Source: Phocaeicola intestinalis (GTDB lineage Bacteria > Bacteroidota > Bacteroidia > Bacteroidales > Bacteroidaceae). From it: 64,000 nt of DNA. Below, piece by piece: positions 25,693 to 34,475 of the stretch. Under the pieces are notes generated by a model, which worked only from the letters and a program-made list of their open reading frames with translations, ran no database searches and was not told the DNA's origin. The position numbers were made by a program, and so were the translations under genes. Each line of letters opens with the position of its first letter. Position 1 is the stretch's first letter. The stretch covers positions 1 through 64,000 of the forward strand of contig NZ_JACSPP010000007.1 in assembly GCF_014837065.1 (NCBI RefSeq). Direction: 5' to 3'.

Positions 25693-26742
25693 TTACAAAG
25701 TAGGGCGGGTAAACTCTCCGGCAATGGGACGGCTCAGCTCGTTACGCACCTGTTGCGGGGTAAGCCCGTGCCCTAACAGGAACATCAGTTTGGTGAGCAC
25801 GCTTTCTACAGTCGAGTCGTATCCGCTGATGACGCCCGCGTCCAGCAGGTGCAGGCCGGTTTCGTAGCGTGCCATTTCCACCATGCCTGTAGGGCATTGC
25901 GAGATGTTGACGATAATGATGCCGCGCTCCGTAGCTTCTTTCAGCAGGCGGATGAACCAGGGCTTTTGCGGGGCATTGCCCGAGCCGTAGGTCTTCAGCA
26001 CCACAGCCTTCAGTCCCGGGGTGCGTAAGACACCTTGTACGATGTTTTCCTGTATGCCGGGGAAGATGGTGAGGATGATGACATTGGTGTCGAACACGAA
26101 GTGGGGGTGCATCGGCACATCGGGATGCGCTTTGCGGATGCGGTCGTATTCATACTTGATGTGGATGCCTGCCGTAGCGAGCGGGGGATAGTTGTACGAG
26201 CGGAAAGCGTTGAAGTTTTCGGCGTTGATTTTCGTCGTGCGGTTTCCGCGCAGCAGCAGGTTTTCGAAGAAGATGCACACTTCGGGCACCACTGCCGTAC
26301 CGTCGGGATGCTTTGCTGCGGCAATCTCGATAGAGGTTATCAGGTTTTCTTTTCCGTCGGTGCGCAGCACGCCGATGGGCAGCTGGCTTCCTGTCAGGAT
26401 GACCGGTTTGCTCAGGTTTTCCAGCATGAAGCTCAGTGCCGATGCCGTATATGCCATGGTGTCCGTGCCGTGCAGGATGACGAATCCGTCGAAATTATCG
26501 TAATTGTATTGGATAATCTTGACCAGTTTTGCCCACAGTGCCGGTTCCATGTCCGATGAGTCGATGGGTGGGGTGAACTGGTACGAAGATATCCGGTAGT
26601 TGAACCGCCGCAGTTCGGGCACGTTTTCCTGAAGCTGGTCGAAGTTAAAGGCTTCCAAAGCCCCTGTTTCGGGGTTTTCTATCATACCGATGGTTCCGCC
26701 GGTATATATAAGGAGTACGGATGGATAGTCGGGCTTAATCAT
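25693..26742 (-). CDS. ansA: Type I L-asparaginase
   Basis: A 349-aa amidohydrolase converting asparagine to aspartate and ammonia. First catalytic Thr in 'IYTGGTIGMIENP' near residue 14; second in 'GFVILHGTDTMAYTASALSF' near 90; 'LTGSQLPIG' follows. No signal peptide is visible, so it is probably the cytosolic type I enzyme. A promoter box TACCTTTG (26772-26765, minus strand) lies 22 bp upstream, giving a very short leader. Confidence 0.93.
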   Translation of the reverse strand: MIKPDYPSVLLIYTGGTIGMIENPETGALEAFNFDQLQENVPELRRFNYRISSYQFTPPIDSSDMEPALWAKLVKIIQYNYDNFDGFVILHGTDTMAYTASALSFMLENLSKPVILTGSQLPIGVLRTDGKENLITSIEIAAAKHPDGTAVVPEVCIFFENLLLRGNRTTKINAENFNAFRSYNYPPLATAGIHIKYEYDRIRKAHPDVPMHPHFVFDTNVIILTIFPGIQENIVQGVLRTPGLKAVVLKTYGSGNAPQKPWFIRLLKEATERGIIIVNISQCPTGMVEMARYETGLHLLDAGVISGYDSTVESVLTKLMFLLGHGLTPQQVRNELSRPIAGEFTRPTL

Positions 26743-26772
26743 AATTCGTGTCTGTTTTGTGCATGCAAAGGT

Positions 26773-27204
26773 ACGAAATAGCGTGTGAAATCCGAAATGT
26801 TTTCTATGGTAAATAACAAAATGTTTGCCTTTGAGTGAGGAATTGAAAGCCCAGATGGGTATTATTGTGGCTAATTGATAGCTTATATCTCAGTCAGCTA
26901 AATTTGTAAATCAGTGTAGACAAGAAATGAATTTGTAATTCCGGATAAAATCATAGCAAGGCGCATCCGGTTGCGGAAGCCTGCGGATAGAGGTGCGTCG
27001 GCAACGCATATAGGTCCATCCGCTGTAAGATTATTAATCTTCAGGCTGCAAGATTATTAATCTTACAAGCGGAAGATTATTAATCTTACACCAGACGAGG
27101 TTATCTGTACTGAGAGAAGAAGAAAAGACCAACAGCCTTTTAAGTCATCTGAATATGATAAAGTGCAGTTCCTGAAAATTATCTTTTTGGGTCTGTGACA
27201 GATA
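26773..27204. other. Gene-free spacer with palindromic triplicate
   Basis: No ORF of note. It holds a G/C-richer patch (26955-27025) and then the three palindromes described separately. Confidence 0.5.
27028..27092. repeat. Three tandem copies of palindrome AAGATTATTAATCTT
   Basis: The palindrome AAGATTATTAATCTT occurs three times in 65 bp, separated by short G/C-rich linkers (CAGGCTGC, ACAAGCGG). Each copy is a near-perfect dyad. Possible roles are a protein-binding array or a mini-repeat; no gene start is next to it. Confidence 0.85.
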
Positions 27205-27245
27205 AAAACAAAATCCCCATAACTTGAGAGTTACAGGGGTTTTCT
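27205..27245 (-). terminator. Intrinsic terminator
   Basis: CCCC-TAACT pairs with AGTTA-GGGG around TGAG, and on the minus strand it is followed by ATTTTGTTTTTAT. It ends transcription from the duplicated 3' fragment and the kinase gene. Confidence 0.75.
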
Positions 27246-27253
27246 TATAATAA

Positions 27254-27443
27254 AGTAACTTATATTACTTATTCAGAGCCAAAGCCACATTCACAGCGCA
27301 AGCTACTGTACATCCTACCATCGGGTTGTTACCGATACCGAGGAAGCTCATCATTTCTACGTGTGCGGGAACTGATGAAGAACCTGCGAAGTGAGCGTCT
27401 GAGTGCATACGGCCTATGGTGTCGGTCATACCGTAAGAAGCGG
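27254..27443 (-). repeat. Duplicated 3' end of the GGGtGRT gene (distal copy)
   Basis: About 190 bp matching 28396-28585 with only a handful of differences, including the stop and the sequence just after it. The two copies are in direct orientation and flank about 950 bp holding the kinase-like gene. See findings. Confidence 0.9.
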
Positions 27444-27525
27444 CGACACAACATCCCTGTAAGTCTTTGCAATCAGTAGCAATGTGTAAACTCCTTGTTA
27501 GTAAATGAAAGAACGAATTATCCAA
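27265..27525 (-). pseudogene. GGGtGRT protein C-terminal fragment
   Basis: An 86-codon frame. The last 58 residues ('ASYGMTDTIGRMHSDAHFAG' to 'VACAVNVALALNK') copy the C-terminus of the intact gene at 28407. The first 27 or so residues are unrelated junction sequence. It lacks the body of the protein, so it is a duplicated stub, not a functional gene. Confidence 0.9.
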
Positions 27526-27589
27526 AAGGGCTGCATCATGGGCAAATGCCTGTGTGTTACCCTTTAGATGAGAGTACTCCTAAATGGAG

Positions 27590-28183
27590 TTAAGACCGTA
27601 ATCTAATCTGCGTGTCAATGAAGTATAAATCTCCGTCTATGCCATAAAGCACATTATTGGGAACTGCATCAAACACTTCATAATCCGAATTGTGGTATTC
27701 GTCGTAATAGTCCATTTCAAAACCTAATGCTTGCATATGGGTAGCTATTTCATCTTCCGTAGCTTCCCGCTCAGCCAAGATGTAAGGTTGTATAAGAACT
27801 GCACAAAACTCTTGTTGGCTGTTGTAAGCGAAGCCTATCATCTGATAAGGAACATTGCTAAAGAACTTGTTGTGTGCTGCAATGCGGATGAAGAAGTTTT
27901 CTAAATCATCTCCTGCGTATTCAAAGTTATTGAGTTTTACAACAATATCGTCATTGTCCCCTGTATAAACTTCGTTTTCTCCTCCTTTGCTAAGGAACTC
28001 CACTTTTAAATCAGAGAGAGAAATCCATAATCCGTTGGCATTGGCAAACTTTATGAGTTCTTCTGTTTCTCCTCTCTTATAGCTCTCTGTTGGTTCAAGC
28101 GTTCTTGCTGCTTTCTTTTGGCTTCTAACGATATGGGCTGCTTGCTCCAAGAGATTATTGATTGGCGGGTGCGTTCTATCCAT
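27590..28183 (-). CDS. Polyvalent-type protein kinase-like protein
   Basis: A 197-aa protein resembling the small kinase domains found in polyvalent proteins of phages and conjugative elements. It has a glycine-rich start 'FLSKGGENEVYTGDND', a VVK lysine ('DDIVVKLNNFEYA'), a hinge-like 'CAVLIQPYILAE', then the catalytic-loop-like 'DAVPNNVLYGIDGDLYFIDT' with Asn and a final Asp. The usual HRD is replaced by DAVPNN. It lies between the two copies of the GGGtGRT 3' end, so it was probably brought in with an inserted segment. Substrate unknown; phage defence or counter-defence are options. Confidence 0.7.
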   Translation of the reverse strand: MDRTHPPINNLLEQAAHIVRSQKKAARTLEPTESYKRGETEELIKFANANGLWISLSDLKVEFLSKGGENEVYTGDNDDIVVKLNNFEYAGDDLENFFIRIAAHNKFFSNVPYQMIGFAYNSQQEFCAVLIQPYILAEREATEDEIATHMQALGFEMDYYDEYHNSDYEVFDAVPNNVLYGIDGDLYFIDTQIRLRS

Positions 28184-28350
28184 TCTTTGTGAAATTCGTT
28201 GATATATTCCATAAATCTTCTGCCTTATGAGTTTAAGACAAAGGTAATCATTCTTCTTTTAATCACCAATGTTTTAATTGCAGCATTTTTGCGAATGGGA
28301 TTATATATGGGAGTTTTTCTTAAAATTGTAGTAGCTATATAAAAAAGAAA

Positions 28351-28386
28351 AAGAGGCCATCTCTAGTTTTTTGAGACAGCCTCTTA
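28351..28386 (-). terminator. Intrinsic terminator after the GGGtGRT gene
   Basis: Minus strand: AAGAGGC..CTC pairs with GAG..GCCTCTT, followed by TTTCTTTTTT. Confidence 0.75.
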
Positions 28387-28406
28387 TCTATGTATAGTAA
28401 CTTATA

Positions 28407-29453
28407 TTACTTATTCAGAGCCAAAGCCACATTCACAGCGCAAGCTACGGTACATCCTACCATCGGGTTGTTACCGATACCGAGGAATCCCATCATTTCT
28501 ACGTGTGCGGGAACTGATGAAGAACCTGCGAACTGAGCGTCTGAGTGCATACGGCCCATCGTGTCGGTCATACCGTAAGAAGCAGGACCTGCAGCCATGT
28601 TGTCCGGGTGAAGTGTACGGCCTGTACCGCCACCTGATGCTACTGAGAAGTAAGGCTTGCCGGCAAGTACACGTTCTTTCTTATATGTACCTGCTACCGG
28701 ATGCTGGAAGCGGGTCGGGTTAGTAGAGTTACCTGTAATAGATACGTCTACGTTTTCGTGCCACATGATAGCTACACCTTCACGAACATCGTCGGCACCG
28801 TAGCATTTTACTTTCGCACGCGGACCGTCTGAATACGGAGTCTCGTTTACGATGTTCAGTTTACCGGTGAAGTAATCGAACTTCGTCTGAACGTATGTGA
28901 AGCCGTTGATACGAGAGATAATCATAGCGGCGTCTTTACCCAAACCGTTCAGGATGCAGCGCAACGGGTTCTTGCGGACTTTGTTTGCCATTTCGGCAAT
29001 CTTGATAGCACCTTCGGCTGCGGCGAATGATTCGTGGCCTGCCAGGAAAGCAAAGCACTGTGTTTCTTCGCGGAGCAGACGGGCTGCCAGGTTTCCGTGA
29101 CCCAGACCTACCTTACGGTCGTCTGCTACAGAGCCCGGAATACAGAATGCCTGCAAGCCGATACCGATAGCTTCGGCTGCGTCAGCAGCGTTCTTGCAGC
29201 CTTTCTTCAGTGCGATGGCGCAACCTACCACATAAGCCCACTTTGCATTTTCGAAACAGATACCTTGTGTTTCCTGACAAGTCAGATAGGGGTCGAGGCC
29301 TGCTTCGTCACAGATCTTGTTAGCTTCTTCAATGTCTTTGATGCCGTTTTCGTTCAATGCAGCCAGAATCTGCTTCATACGACGGTCTTGACTTTCAAAC
29401 TGTACTGGTCTAATCATAATCTGTGTCCTCCTATTATTCTTTACGTGGGTCAA
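28407..29453 (-). CDS. GGGtGRT family protein
   Basis: A 348-aa protein with the naming motif 'VASGGGTGRTLHPDNMA' near residue 275 and Gly-rich segments such as 'IGIGLQAFCIPGSVADDRKV'. The C-terminus is 'MVGCTVACAVNVALALNK'. It contains several conserved Cys but no classic cluster motif. The family's activity is not established. It almost always follows a NifU/IscU-like gene, as here (29434-30135, 20-bp overlap), which suggests metal-cluster or sulfur chemistry. A more likely start is Met 13 ('MIRPVQFESQDRRM') at 29417, which avoids the overlap. Confidence 0.85.
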   Translation of the reverse strand: MTHVKNNRRTQIMIRPVQFESQDRRMKQILAALNENGIKDIEEANKICDEAGLDPYLTCQETQGICFENAKWAYVVGCAIALKKGCKNAADAAEAIGIGLQAFCIPGSVADDRKVGLGHGNLAARLLREETQCFAFLAGHESFAAAEGAIKIAEMANKVRKNPLRCILNGLGKDAAMIISRINGFTYVQTKFDYFTGKLNIVNETPYSDGPRAKVKCYGADDVREGVAIMWHENVDVSITGNSTNPTRFQHPVAGTYKKERVLAGKPYFSVASGGGTGRTLHPDNMAAGPASYGMTDTMGRMHSDAQFAGSSSVPAHVEMMGFLGIGNNPMVGCTVACAVNVALALNK

Positions 29454-30135
29454 TATATTTAACTGCGCCTTGTTCGGGTTTGAAGCGGCCGTAAGTTCCG
29501 GTAACAGCTTTCAACGCTTCGTTAGCGTCAACACCCTTCTTCACTTGTTCCATGAACTTGCCCATGTGAACGTATTCATAACCGATAACCTGGTTGTCTT
29601 TGTCAAGAGCCATACGGGTGATATAACCTTCGGTCAGTTCCAGATAACGGGTGCCTTTGGCTTTTGTACCATACAATGTACCAGTCTGGCTGCGGAGACC
29701 TTTGCCCAGGTCTTCCAGTCCTGCGCCGATTACCAAGCCGCCTTCTGAGAAAGCCGACTGAGTACGGCCGTAAACAATCTGCAGGAACAGTTCACGCATA
29801 GCCGTATTGATAGCGTCGCAAACCAAGTCGGTGTTCAATGCTTCCAGGATGGTCTTGCCCGGAAGGATTTCAGATGCCATGGCAGCAGAGTGAGTCATGC
29901 CCGAGCAACCGATGGTTTCTACCAGACATTCTTCGATGACGCCTTCTTTTACGTTCAGGGTCAGCTTGCAGGTTCCTTGCTGCGGAGCGCACCAGCCGAT
30001 ACCGTGGGTCAGTCCTGAAATGTCTTTGATTTCTTTTGCCTGAATCCATTTCCCTTCTTCAGGAATGGGAGCCGGACCGTGATTGGGTCCTTTTGCGACA
30101 CAACACATGTGTTCAACTTCGTGTGAATAAGTCAT
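29434..30135 (-). CDS. Iron-sulfur cluster assembly scaffold (NifU/IscU-like) protein
   Basis: A 233-aa protein. Cys residues suited to cluster binding are seen in 'VEHMCCVAKG', 'GIGWCAPQQGTCKLTL' and 'VETIGCSGMTHSAAMASEIL'. The middle matches the NifU-N fold. It forms an operon with the GGGtGRT gene downstream. A consensus promoter lies 82 bp upstream with a leader that can form a GGAG/CTCC hairpin. Confidence 0.85.
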   Translation of the reverse strand: MTYSHEVEHMCCVAKGPNHGPAPIPEEGKWIQAKEIKDISGLTHGIGWCAPQQGTCKLTLNVKEGVIEECLVETIGCSGMTHSAAMASEILPGKTILEALNTDLVCDAINTAMRELFLQIVYGRTQSAFSEGGLVIGAGLEDLGKGLRSQTGTLYGTKAKGTRYLELTEGYITRMALDKDNQVIGYEYVHMGKFMEQVKKGVDANEALKAVTGTYGRFKPEQGAVKYIDPRKE

Positions 30136-30216
30136 ATTCGTTACGTTTTATTGAGTAATAAAAAATTAGTAGTCAAACGCGGTGTTCGGGAGGAGTTTCT
30201 TCTCCGAATCCGCACG

Positions 30217-30246
30217 CAAAGTTAGTCGTTTTCTTGATTTGTGCAA
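30217..30246 (-). promoter_or_regulatory. Bacteroidales promoter of the NifU-like/GGGtGRT operon
   Basis: Minus strand: TTG (30246-30244), 19 bp, TAACTTTG (30224-30217). Confidence 0.8.
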
Positions 30247-30659
30247 CGTATCGGGACGAACTTTTTGTTGCTTTTTAATGATATTTTTTATGGGAAGTGC
30301 CGTTTTGTAATGTCAACTTGGCAAAATCTTTTTCGTATGTGAGGGGAAAGCTGTATCTTTGCCTCGTGATTCGATTCACCACAGAGGCACACAGGGGTCT
30401 TTTAATTTACGATTGGGCAATTTACTATTTACTATTTAATGCCAATCAGGAGTTAAAAGGGAGTTAGATGCCAATACCTTATTGCGCCGGTTTCAGAAGC
30501 AAGGCTATGGACCTTTAACTCCTGAACGAAGTGATAACTCCTGTGTAACTCTTGATTCGCATATTTTTAATCGTATTTCGTTAATCGGGAAATAGTAGAT
30601 TATGTATTCCTCCGTGCACCTCTTTGTACGTTGTGGTGAATTTAAAATGTATAGAAGAT
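30247..30659. other. Intergenic spacer with iterated AT repeats
   Basis: Contains a possible plus-strand -7 box TATCTTTG (30354-30361) without a clear -33 box. It also has repeats of the TTTACGATT / TTTACTATTTACTATTTA type at about 30400-30440, with partial complements near 30570-30595. No ORF of note. Confidence 0.5.
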
Positions 30660-31181
30660 ATGGAAGAAAAGAAGATTACAGTAAGCGATGAAGCGTTGCG
30701 CCAGGCGGCGGGCGAAGGGATGGACGAGTTTTTGCAAGTGTTTACCGACCGCTATCTGGAAGTGACGGGCGGGCAAATCGATGCCGGCACGATGCCTTTG
30801 CTCAACGGATGGCAGCATACGCTTTTGGGATACCGCCTGTTTTGCGAAGAAGTGGGCGAGGGCGGTTTTGTACAACTTATCCAGAACGGATACGGTCCTT
30901 ACATCTTTCTCAACCCTTTTGCGAAGGCGATGCGCCTGATGGGGGCGAAGGAGTTCTCGAAGCTGGTATACGCGGCGCGGAAGATTTACGAGGAAAACCG
31001 CGAGGACCTGGAGCGCGAGTGTACCGAAGATGAGTTTATGGCGATGTACGAGCGTTACGAAGTGTTCGATGACCTGGAAGAGCGGTTTGCAGAAATGGAG
31101 GAGGAGGTGACCGGGCAGGTGGCGCGGTATGTAGACGAGCACTTAGAGCAGTTTGCCGAAATAGTGAAGGATGAAGAGTGA
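30660..31181 (+). CDS. DUF4375 (DMP19-like) domain protein
   Basis: A 173-aa acidic protein starting 'MEEKKITVSDEALRQAAG'. The body carries the DUF4375 pattern ('NGWQHTLLGYRLFCEEVGEG', then 'QNGYGPYIFLNPFAKAMRLM'), and the C-terminus is strongly acidic and helical. The related DMP19 of Neisseria is a DNA mimic, but whether that applies here is unknown. I prefer ATG at 30660 over upstream non-ATG starts. Confidence 0.75.
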   Translation: MEEKKITVSDEALRQAAGEGMDEFLQVFTDRYLEVTGGQIDAGTMPLLNGWQHTLLGYRLFCEEVGEGGFVQLIQNGYGPYIFLNPFAKAMRLMGAKEFSKLVYAARKIYEENREDLERECTEDEFMAMYERYEVFDDLEERFAEMEEEVTGQVARYVDEHLEQFAEIVKDEE

Positions 31182-31407
31182 AGCATGAAGCATTGGCTAT
31201 GTGCTTTCGTGGGGCGTTGCATATAGGTGCAAGTGCCGGTGCACGTACTTTCATCGGGCGATGAAGATAGGTGTATGGAGCAGTGAAGATGATTGGTTGA
31301 AAAATATACGTTAAAAAACGTAAACCGATGCAGTATTTTCAGCATCTTTGCATTCTAGCTAAAAAGTTTATCAAATTAATTGCAAAATCAAATAAAAAAG
31401 GAAGAAC

Positions 31408-32220
31408 ATGAAAAAGTTTAAATTGAGCGTGCTGGCTATGGCATTGACAACAATGTTGGGATTTACTTCTTGCTTGGATAATGGAGATTCGGATTATGGA
31501 GGTGTCGGCTATGGTGCTGAAATTGTGCGGAACAGTAGTTATTTGGGTACCCATTCATTTGTCAACCAATATGGTGCCGTATACGAACCGCTGAATGCAT
31601 CGCAAGTGACAACCTGGCCTTCTACAGAATTTTCTTATATTATGTATTCTTATGAAGCCGAGGAAGTGACTGATACAACCGATAATAGAATAAATGTGAC
31701 ATTGATGACATTGGCTGCGGTTAATGACGGATCTGTGCTTGCACGCCGTCCGACGGATACGGATGCCAATGCACCGGTAAATTACTTTGCTACAGGAGAT
31801 GGAAATGCGGTGGCTTTTTATCAATTGAACGATATGATTCTTTCTATCAACTTCTTCCGTCGGAATGTAGACAATGATGAGGTATTGGAGGAAATAGACA
31901 AGCATCAGTTCAGTTTGTATTATAATGCGGAAGAAGATTTTACAAGTTCCTCAATGACATTCTATTTACGTCATAATGTAACGGATCTGCAAGATGATGA
32001 TAACTTCAATGTGACAGTATCCAATTTGTACCATTTTAATATGGCTTCGGCATTTGCCCAATATCAGCAGATGTTCGGTAAAGAACCGACACGAATCGTT
32101 ATTTCATACGAGCAAAATTCTTCAAATGGAAGCTATGAGGATAATATGGTGGCGGATCGTACTTATGAGTTCAATTATGAAGATATGGTGAAAAATTATA
32201 AGACGTGGCTGGAACGCTAA
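31408..32220 (+). CDS. NigD-like lipoprotein (paralogue 1)
   Basis: A 270-aa lipoprotein with signal 'LAMALTTMLGFTSC'. The N-terminal beta domain and C-terminal sandwich match NigD-like proteins of Bacteroidales ('YGAVYEPLNAS', 'FYLRHNVTDLQDDDNFNV', 'RIVISYEQNSSNGSYEDN'). NigD was first noted beside the bacteriocin nigrescin, but most homologues have no known role. It is followed by a terminator and a second paralogue. Confidence 0.88.
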   Translation: MKKFKLSVLAMALTTMLGFTSCLDNGDSDYGGVGYGAEIVRNSSYLGTHSFVNQYGAVYEPLNASQVTTWPSTEFSYIMYSYEAEEVTDTTDNRINVTLMTLAAVNDGSVLARRPTDTDANAPVNYFATGDGNAVAFYQLNDMILSINFFRRNVDNDEVLEEIDKHQFSLYYNAEEDFTSSSMTFYLRHNVTDLQDDDNFNVTVSNLYHFNMASAFAQYQQMFGKEPTRIVISYEQNSSNGSYEDNMVADRTYEFNYEDMVKNYKTWLER

Positions 32221-32273
32221 TCTTATTCAGAGGCGGACAATGCTTGTGTAATTTATTCTAAGTGCCAAACTTT

Positions 32274-32306
32274 AAAAGCCGGGCAATATTTGTCCGGCTT
32301 TTATTT
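32274..32306 (+). terminator. Intrinsic terminator
   Basis: AAAAGCCGGGCAA with TTGTCCGGCTTTT and a T-rich tail, directly after NigD-like paralogue 1. Confidence 0.85.
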
Positions 32307-32335
32307 TGAAAAGTGCAGGGTTTTCTGCATCTTTG
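32305..32335 (+). promoter_or_regulatory. Promoter of NigD-like paralogue 2
   Basis: TTTG (32305-32308), 19 bp, CATCTTTG (32328-32335), one base off the TAnnTTTG box. It overlaps the preceding terminator. A similar CATCTTTG lies before paralogue 1 at about 31343. Confidence 0.6.
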
Positions 32336-32375
32336 TAGGCGCTAACCCGAATTTGAATTTGTAAAGGAATAGTAT

Positions 32376-33224
32376 ATGAAACACATGAAATATGGACTGC
32401 TTGTTGCAGGATTGAGTCTTATGTTGGGGGTTACTTCATGCTTGGATGGTGGAGATAACAGTACAACGGTGTCGTATTATGAAATAGTAAAGAAAGATGC
32501 TTTAACAGGTACTTATACCAGCCAGATGGGGTATAAGGTTGCTCCGTTAAATCCGCAGGATTTGGAAGACCTGCCTTGGGCTTCCGATTATATTCAGCTG
32601 TATTATTCGTACGATTACGGACAGGACATGTCGGGTGGAGAGATTGATGCGAATGTTTATGGCTATTCGCTGATAAGGGAGGGGCAGTGGCTTCCTCAGT
32701 CTCCGGCTGAAGGCGATGCCAATGCGCCGATATCCGATGTGGTATTGGATTCTGGCAATAAGCCATACGACTTTTTTTATAAACAGGACGATATCTTCCT
32801 TCCGATAGAGCTTTTTGTGCGTAAAGAAGTGGACACAAATGATTTGGAGCAACGCGAAGCGGAGATGGCACAACACGAGTTTGCCTTGTATTATGATGCC
32901 GACAAGGATTTTTCGGAAAGCGGCATGACTCTTTATCTGCGTCATAAGATGCTGAATGTGGAAGAGGATGATGAGTTTACCCAGCTTTCGGGAGGATGGT
33001 GGCATTTCAATATTATCGATGCCATGGCACGTTATCAGGAAAAGTACAGCAAGCGTCCGGACAAGATAACGATTTCATTCGAACAGAATACGAAAGACGT
33101 AAGTTATGCCGATAATCTGGTTTTGGAAGGAAAGGCAGAGCTTGACTATCAGAAGATTGTCGAATTTAATGAAGCATTATCGGGAAGCAAGGGGATATCC
33201 AAGTTGCTTCGCGGCAAGAGATGA
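32376..33224 (+). CDS. NigD-like lipoprotein (paralogue 2)
   Basis: A 282-aa lipoprotein, signal 'LMLGVTSC', with the same domain order as paralogue 1 ('YKVAPLNPQDL', 'MTLYLRHKMLNVEEDDEF', 'KITISFEQNTKDVSYADN'). The pair arose by tandem duplication but has its own promoter and terminator. Role unknown, probably periplasmic or outer-membrane exposed. Confidence 0.88.
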   Translation: MKHMKYGLLVAGLSLMLGVTSCLDGGDNSTTVSYYEIVKKDALTGTYTSQMGYKVAPLNPQDLEDLPWASDYIQLYYSYDYGQDMSGGEIDANVYGYSLIREGQWLPQSPAEGDANAPISDVVLDSGNKPYDFFYKQDDIFLPIELFVRKEVDTNDLEQREAEMAQHEFALYYDADKDFSESGMTLYLRHKMLNVEEDDEFTQLSGGWWHFNIIDAMARYQEKYSKRPDKITISFEQNTKDVSYADNLVLEGKAELDYQKIVEFNEALSGSKGISKLLRGKR

Positions 33225-33253
33225 ATTTTTTCATCCCAAAGTGCAAAGAAATA

Positions 33254-33291
33254 AAAATAAAGCCGGGCATTTGGGTGCCCGGCTTTATTTT
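33254..33291 (+). terminator. Intrinsic terminator
   Basis: A long perfect stem AAAATAAAGCCGGGCA / TGCCCGGCTTTATTTT with loop TTTGGG. Confidence 0.9.
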
Positions 33292-33337
33292 TAGCACTTT
33301 TTTTGTACATTTGCATCCTAAGAAGAGAGAAGTGACT

Positions 33338-33904
33338 ATGTATAAAGGATTATTTCATCAAATCGTCTCCCTGCTTTCGGCACCGGGAGAGGCTTGGGAC
33401 AAGATAATGGAGCGTGGAGGTGCACGCGACATCCAGTCGGGATTTGTTTATCCGCTTATCGGGCTGTGCGGGTTGTCGGAGTTTATCGGTACGTTCATCG
33501 GGAGAGATTTTTCCTCGCTGATGTTCCAGTTGGCACTTACGCGGTGTTGTGCCGTAGCGGTGGCGTTGTTCGGCGGTTTCTTTCTGTCTGCCTATCTGCT
33601 CAACAAGCTGGGCATGGGCTGGCTGAAACGGGGTGACGCATACGGAAAGATGCTGGTGTTCGTGGGCTATTCGATGGTGGTCACGTTCGTGCTCGACATC
33701 ATCAGCGGGCTGGTGTCCATCGACTTGCTCCACTGGATATTGCAAATCTATACCCTCGTGGTGGTGTTCGAGGGAGTGCGTCGCTGGCTGGAAGTACCCG
33801 AACGGCAGCAGATGGCATTTACCATTGTGGCCACACTTGTTATACTGATTTGTCCGGCATTGATAGAATATCTGTTTAATCAATTATCTGTAATTTTGAA
33901 CTGA
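33338..33904 (+). CDS. Yip1-family integral membrane protein
   Basis: A 188-aa protein with about five hydrophobic helices ('[19 protein letters not shown]', '[20 protein letters not shown]', '[19 protein letters not shown]' and two more). The N-terminal '[17 protein letters not shown]' is typical of bacterial Yip1-domain proteins. Start ATG at 33338 is chosen over a longer frame that would include the terminator; a TACATTTG box lies 28 bp upstream. Its TGA overlaps the ATG of smpB, so they are translationally coupled. Confidence 0.82.
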   Translation: MYKGLFHQIVSLLSAPGEAWDKIMERGGARDIQSGFVYPLIGLCGLSEFIGTFIGRDFSSLMFQLALTRCCAVAVALFGGFFLSAYLLNKLGMGWLKRGDAYGKMLVFVGYSMVVTFVLDIISGLVSIDLLHWILQIYTLVVVFEGVRRWLEVPERQQMAFTIVATLVILICPALIEYLFNQLSVILN

Positions 33905-34362
33905 TGAAAACAAACGCAAGCAACATAAATATCAAAAACAAACGTGCCTCGTTCGATTACGAGTTTATCGACACTTATACGGCAGGCATCGTGCTGACGG
34001 GTACCGAAATCAAGTCTATCCGTCAGGGCAAGGCGAGCCTGGTCGATACGTTCTGTTTCTTTTCGCGCGGCGAGTTGTGGGTGAAGAACATGCACATCGC
34101 CGAATACTTTTACGGTTCGTACAACAATCATGCGGCACGGCGCGACCGCAAGCTCCTGCTTACGAAGAAAGAGCTTCGTAAGCTGGAACGCACTTCGGCA
34201 GAGCCGGGATTCACTATCGTGCCTACCCGTATGTATATCAACGAGAAGGGGCTGGCAAAGGTGGTCATCGCCCTTGCCAAAGGAAAGAAGCAATACGACA
34301 AGCGCCAGAGCCTGAAGGAGAAAGAAGACAAGCGGATGATGGACCGGATGTTTAAACGATAA
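33904..34362 (+). CDS. smpB: SsrA-binding protein
   Basis: A 152-aa trans-translation factor that binds tmRNA and delivers it to stalled ribosomes. Conserved stretches are '[20 protein letters not shown]', '[16 protein letters not shown]', 'NPR-like' 'KNMHIAEY' and the basic C-terminal tail '[20 protein letters not shown]'. Full length. Overlaps the Yip1-like gene by 1 bp. tmRNA itself was not found in the window. Confidence 0.96.
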   Translation: MKTNASNINIKNKRASFDYEFIDTYTAGIVLTGTEIKSIRQGKASLVDTFCFFSRGELWVKNMHIAEYFYGSYNNHAARRDRKLLLTKKELRKLERTSAEPGFTIVPTRMYINEKGLAKVVIALAKGKKQYDKRQSLKEKEDKRMMDRMFKR

Positions 34363-34365
34363 TTT

Positions 34366-34465
34366 TAGGGACTAGTTGACTAGGTACTAGGAACTAGATT
34401 TTGAATAGTTTCGCTAATTGTATTTATAACCTAGTCACCTAGTCCCTAGTCAACTAGTTCCTAAG
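34366..34465. repeat. Intergenic iterated repeat (GACTAGTTGACTAGGTACTAGG type)
   Basis: Left side TAGGGACTAGTTGACTAGG, right side CCTAGTCAACTAGTTCCTA: a long inverted pair around a 40-nt middle. It sits between smpB and metH and has the same units as 24720-24810 and 49676-49880. Confidence 0.8.
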
Positions 34466-34475
34466 AAAAGAAGCA

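Noticed and set aside
27100-28600. CRISPR-like array from the repeated AAGATTATTAATCTT units
   Set aside because: Only three copies, linkers of about 8 bp and no cas genes. Too short for repeat-spacer units.
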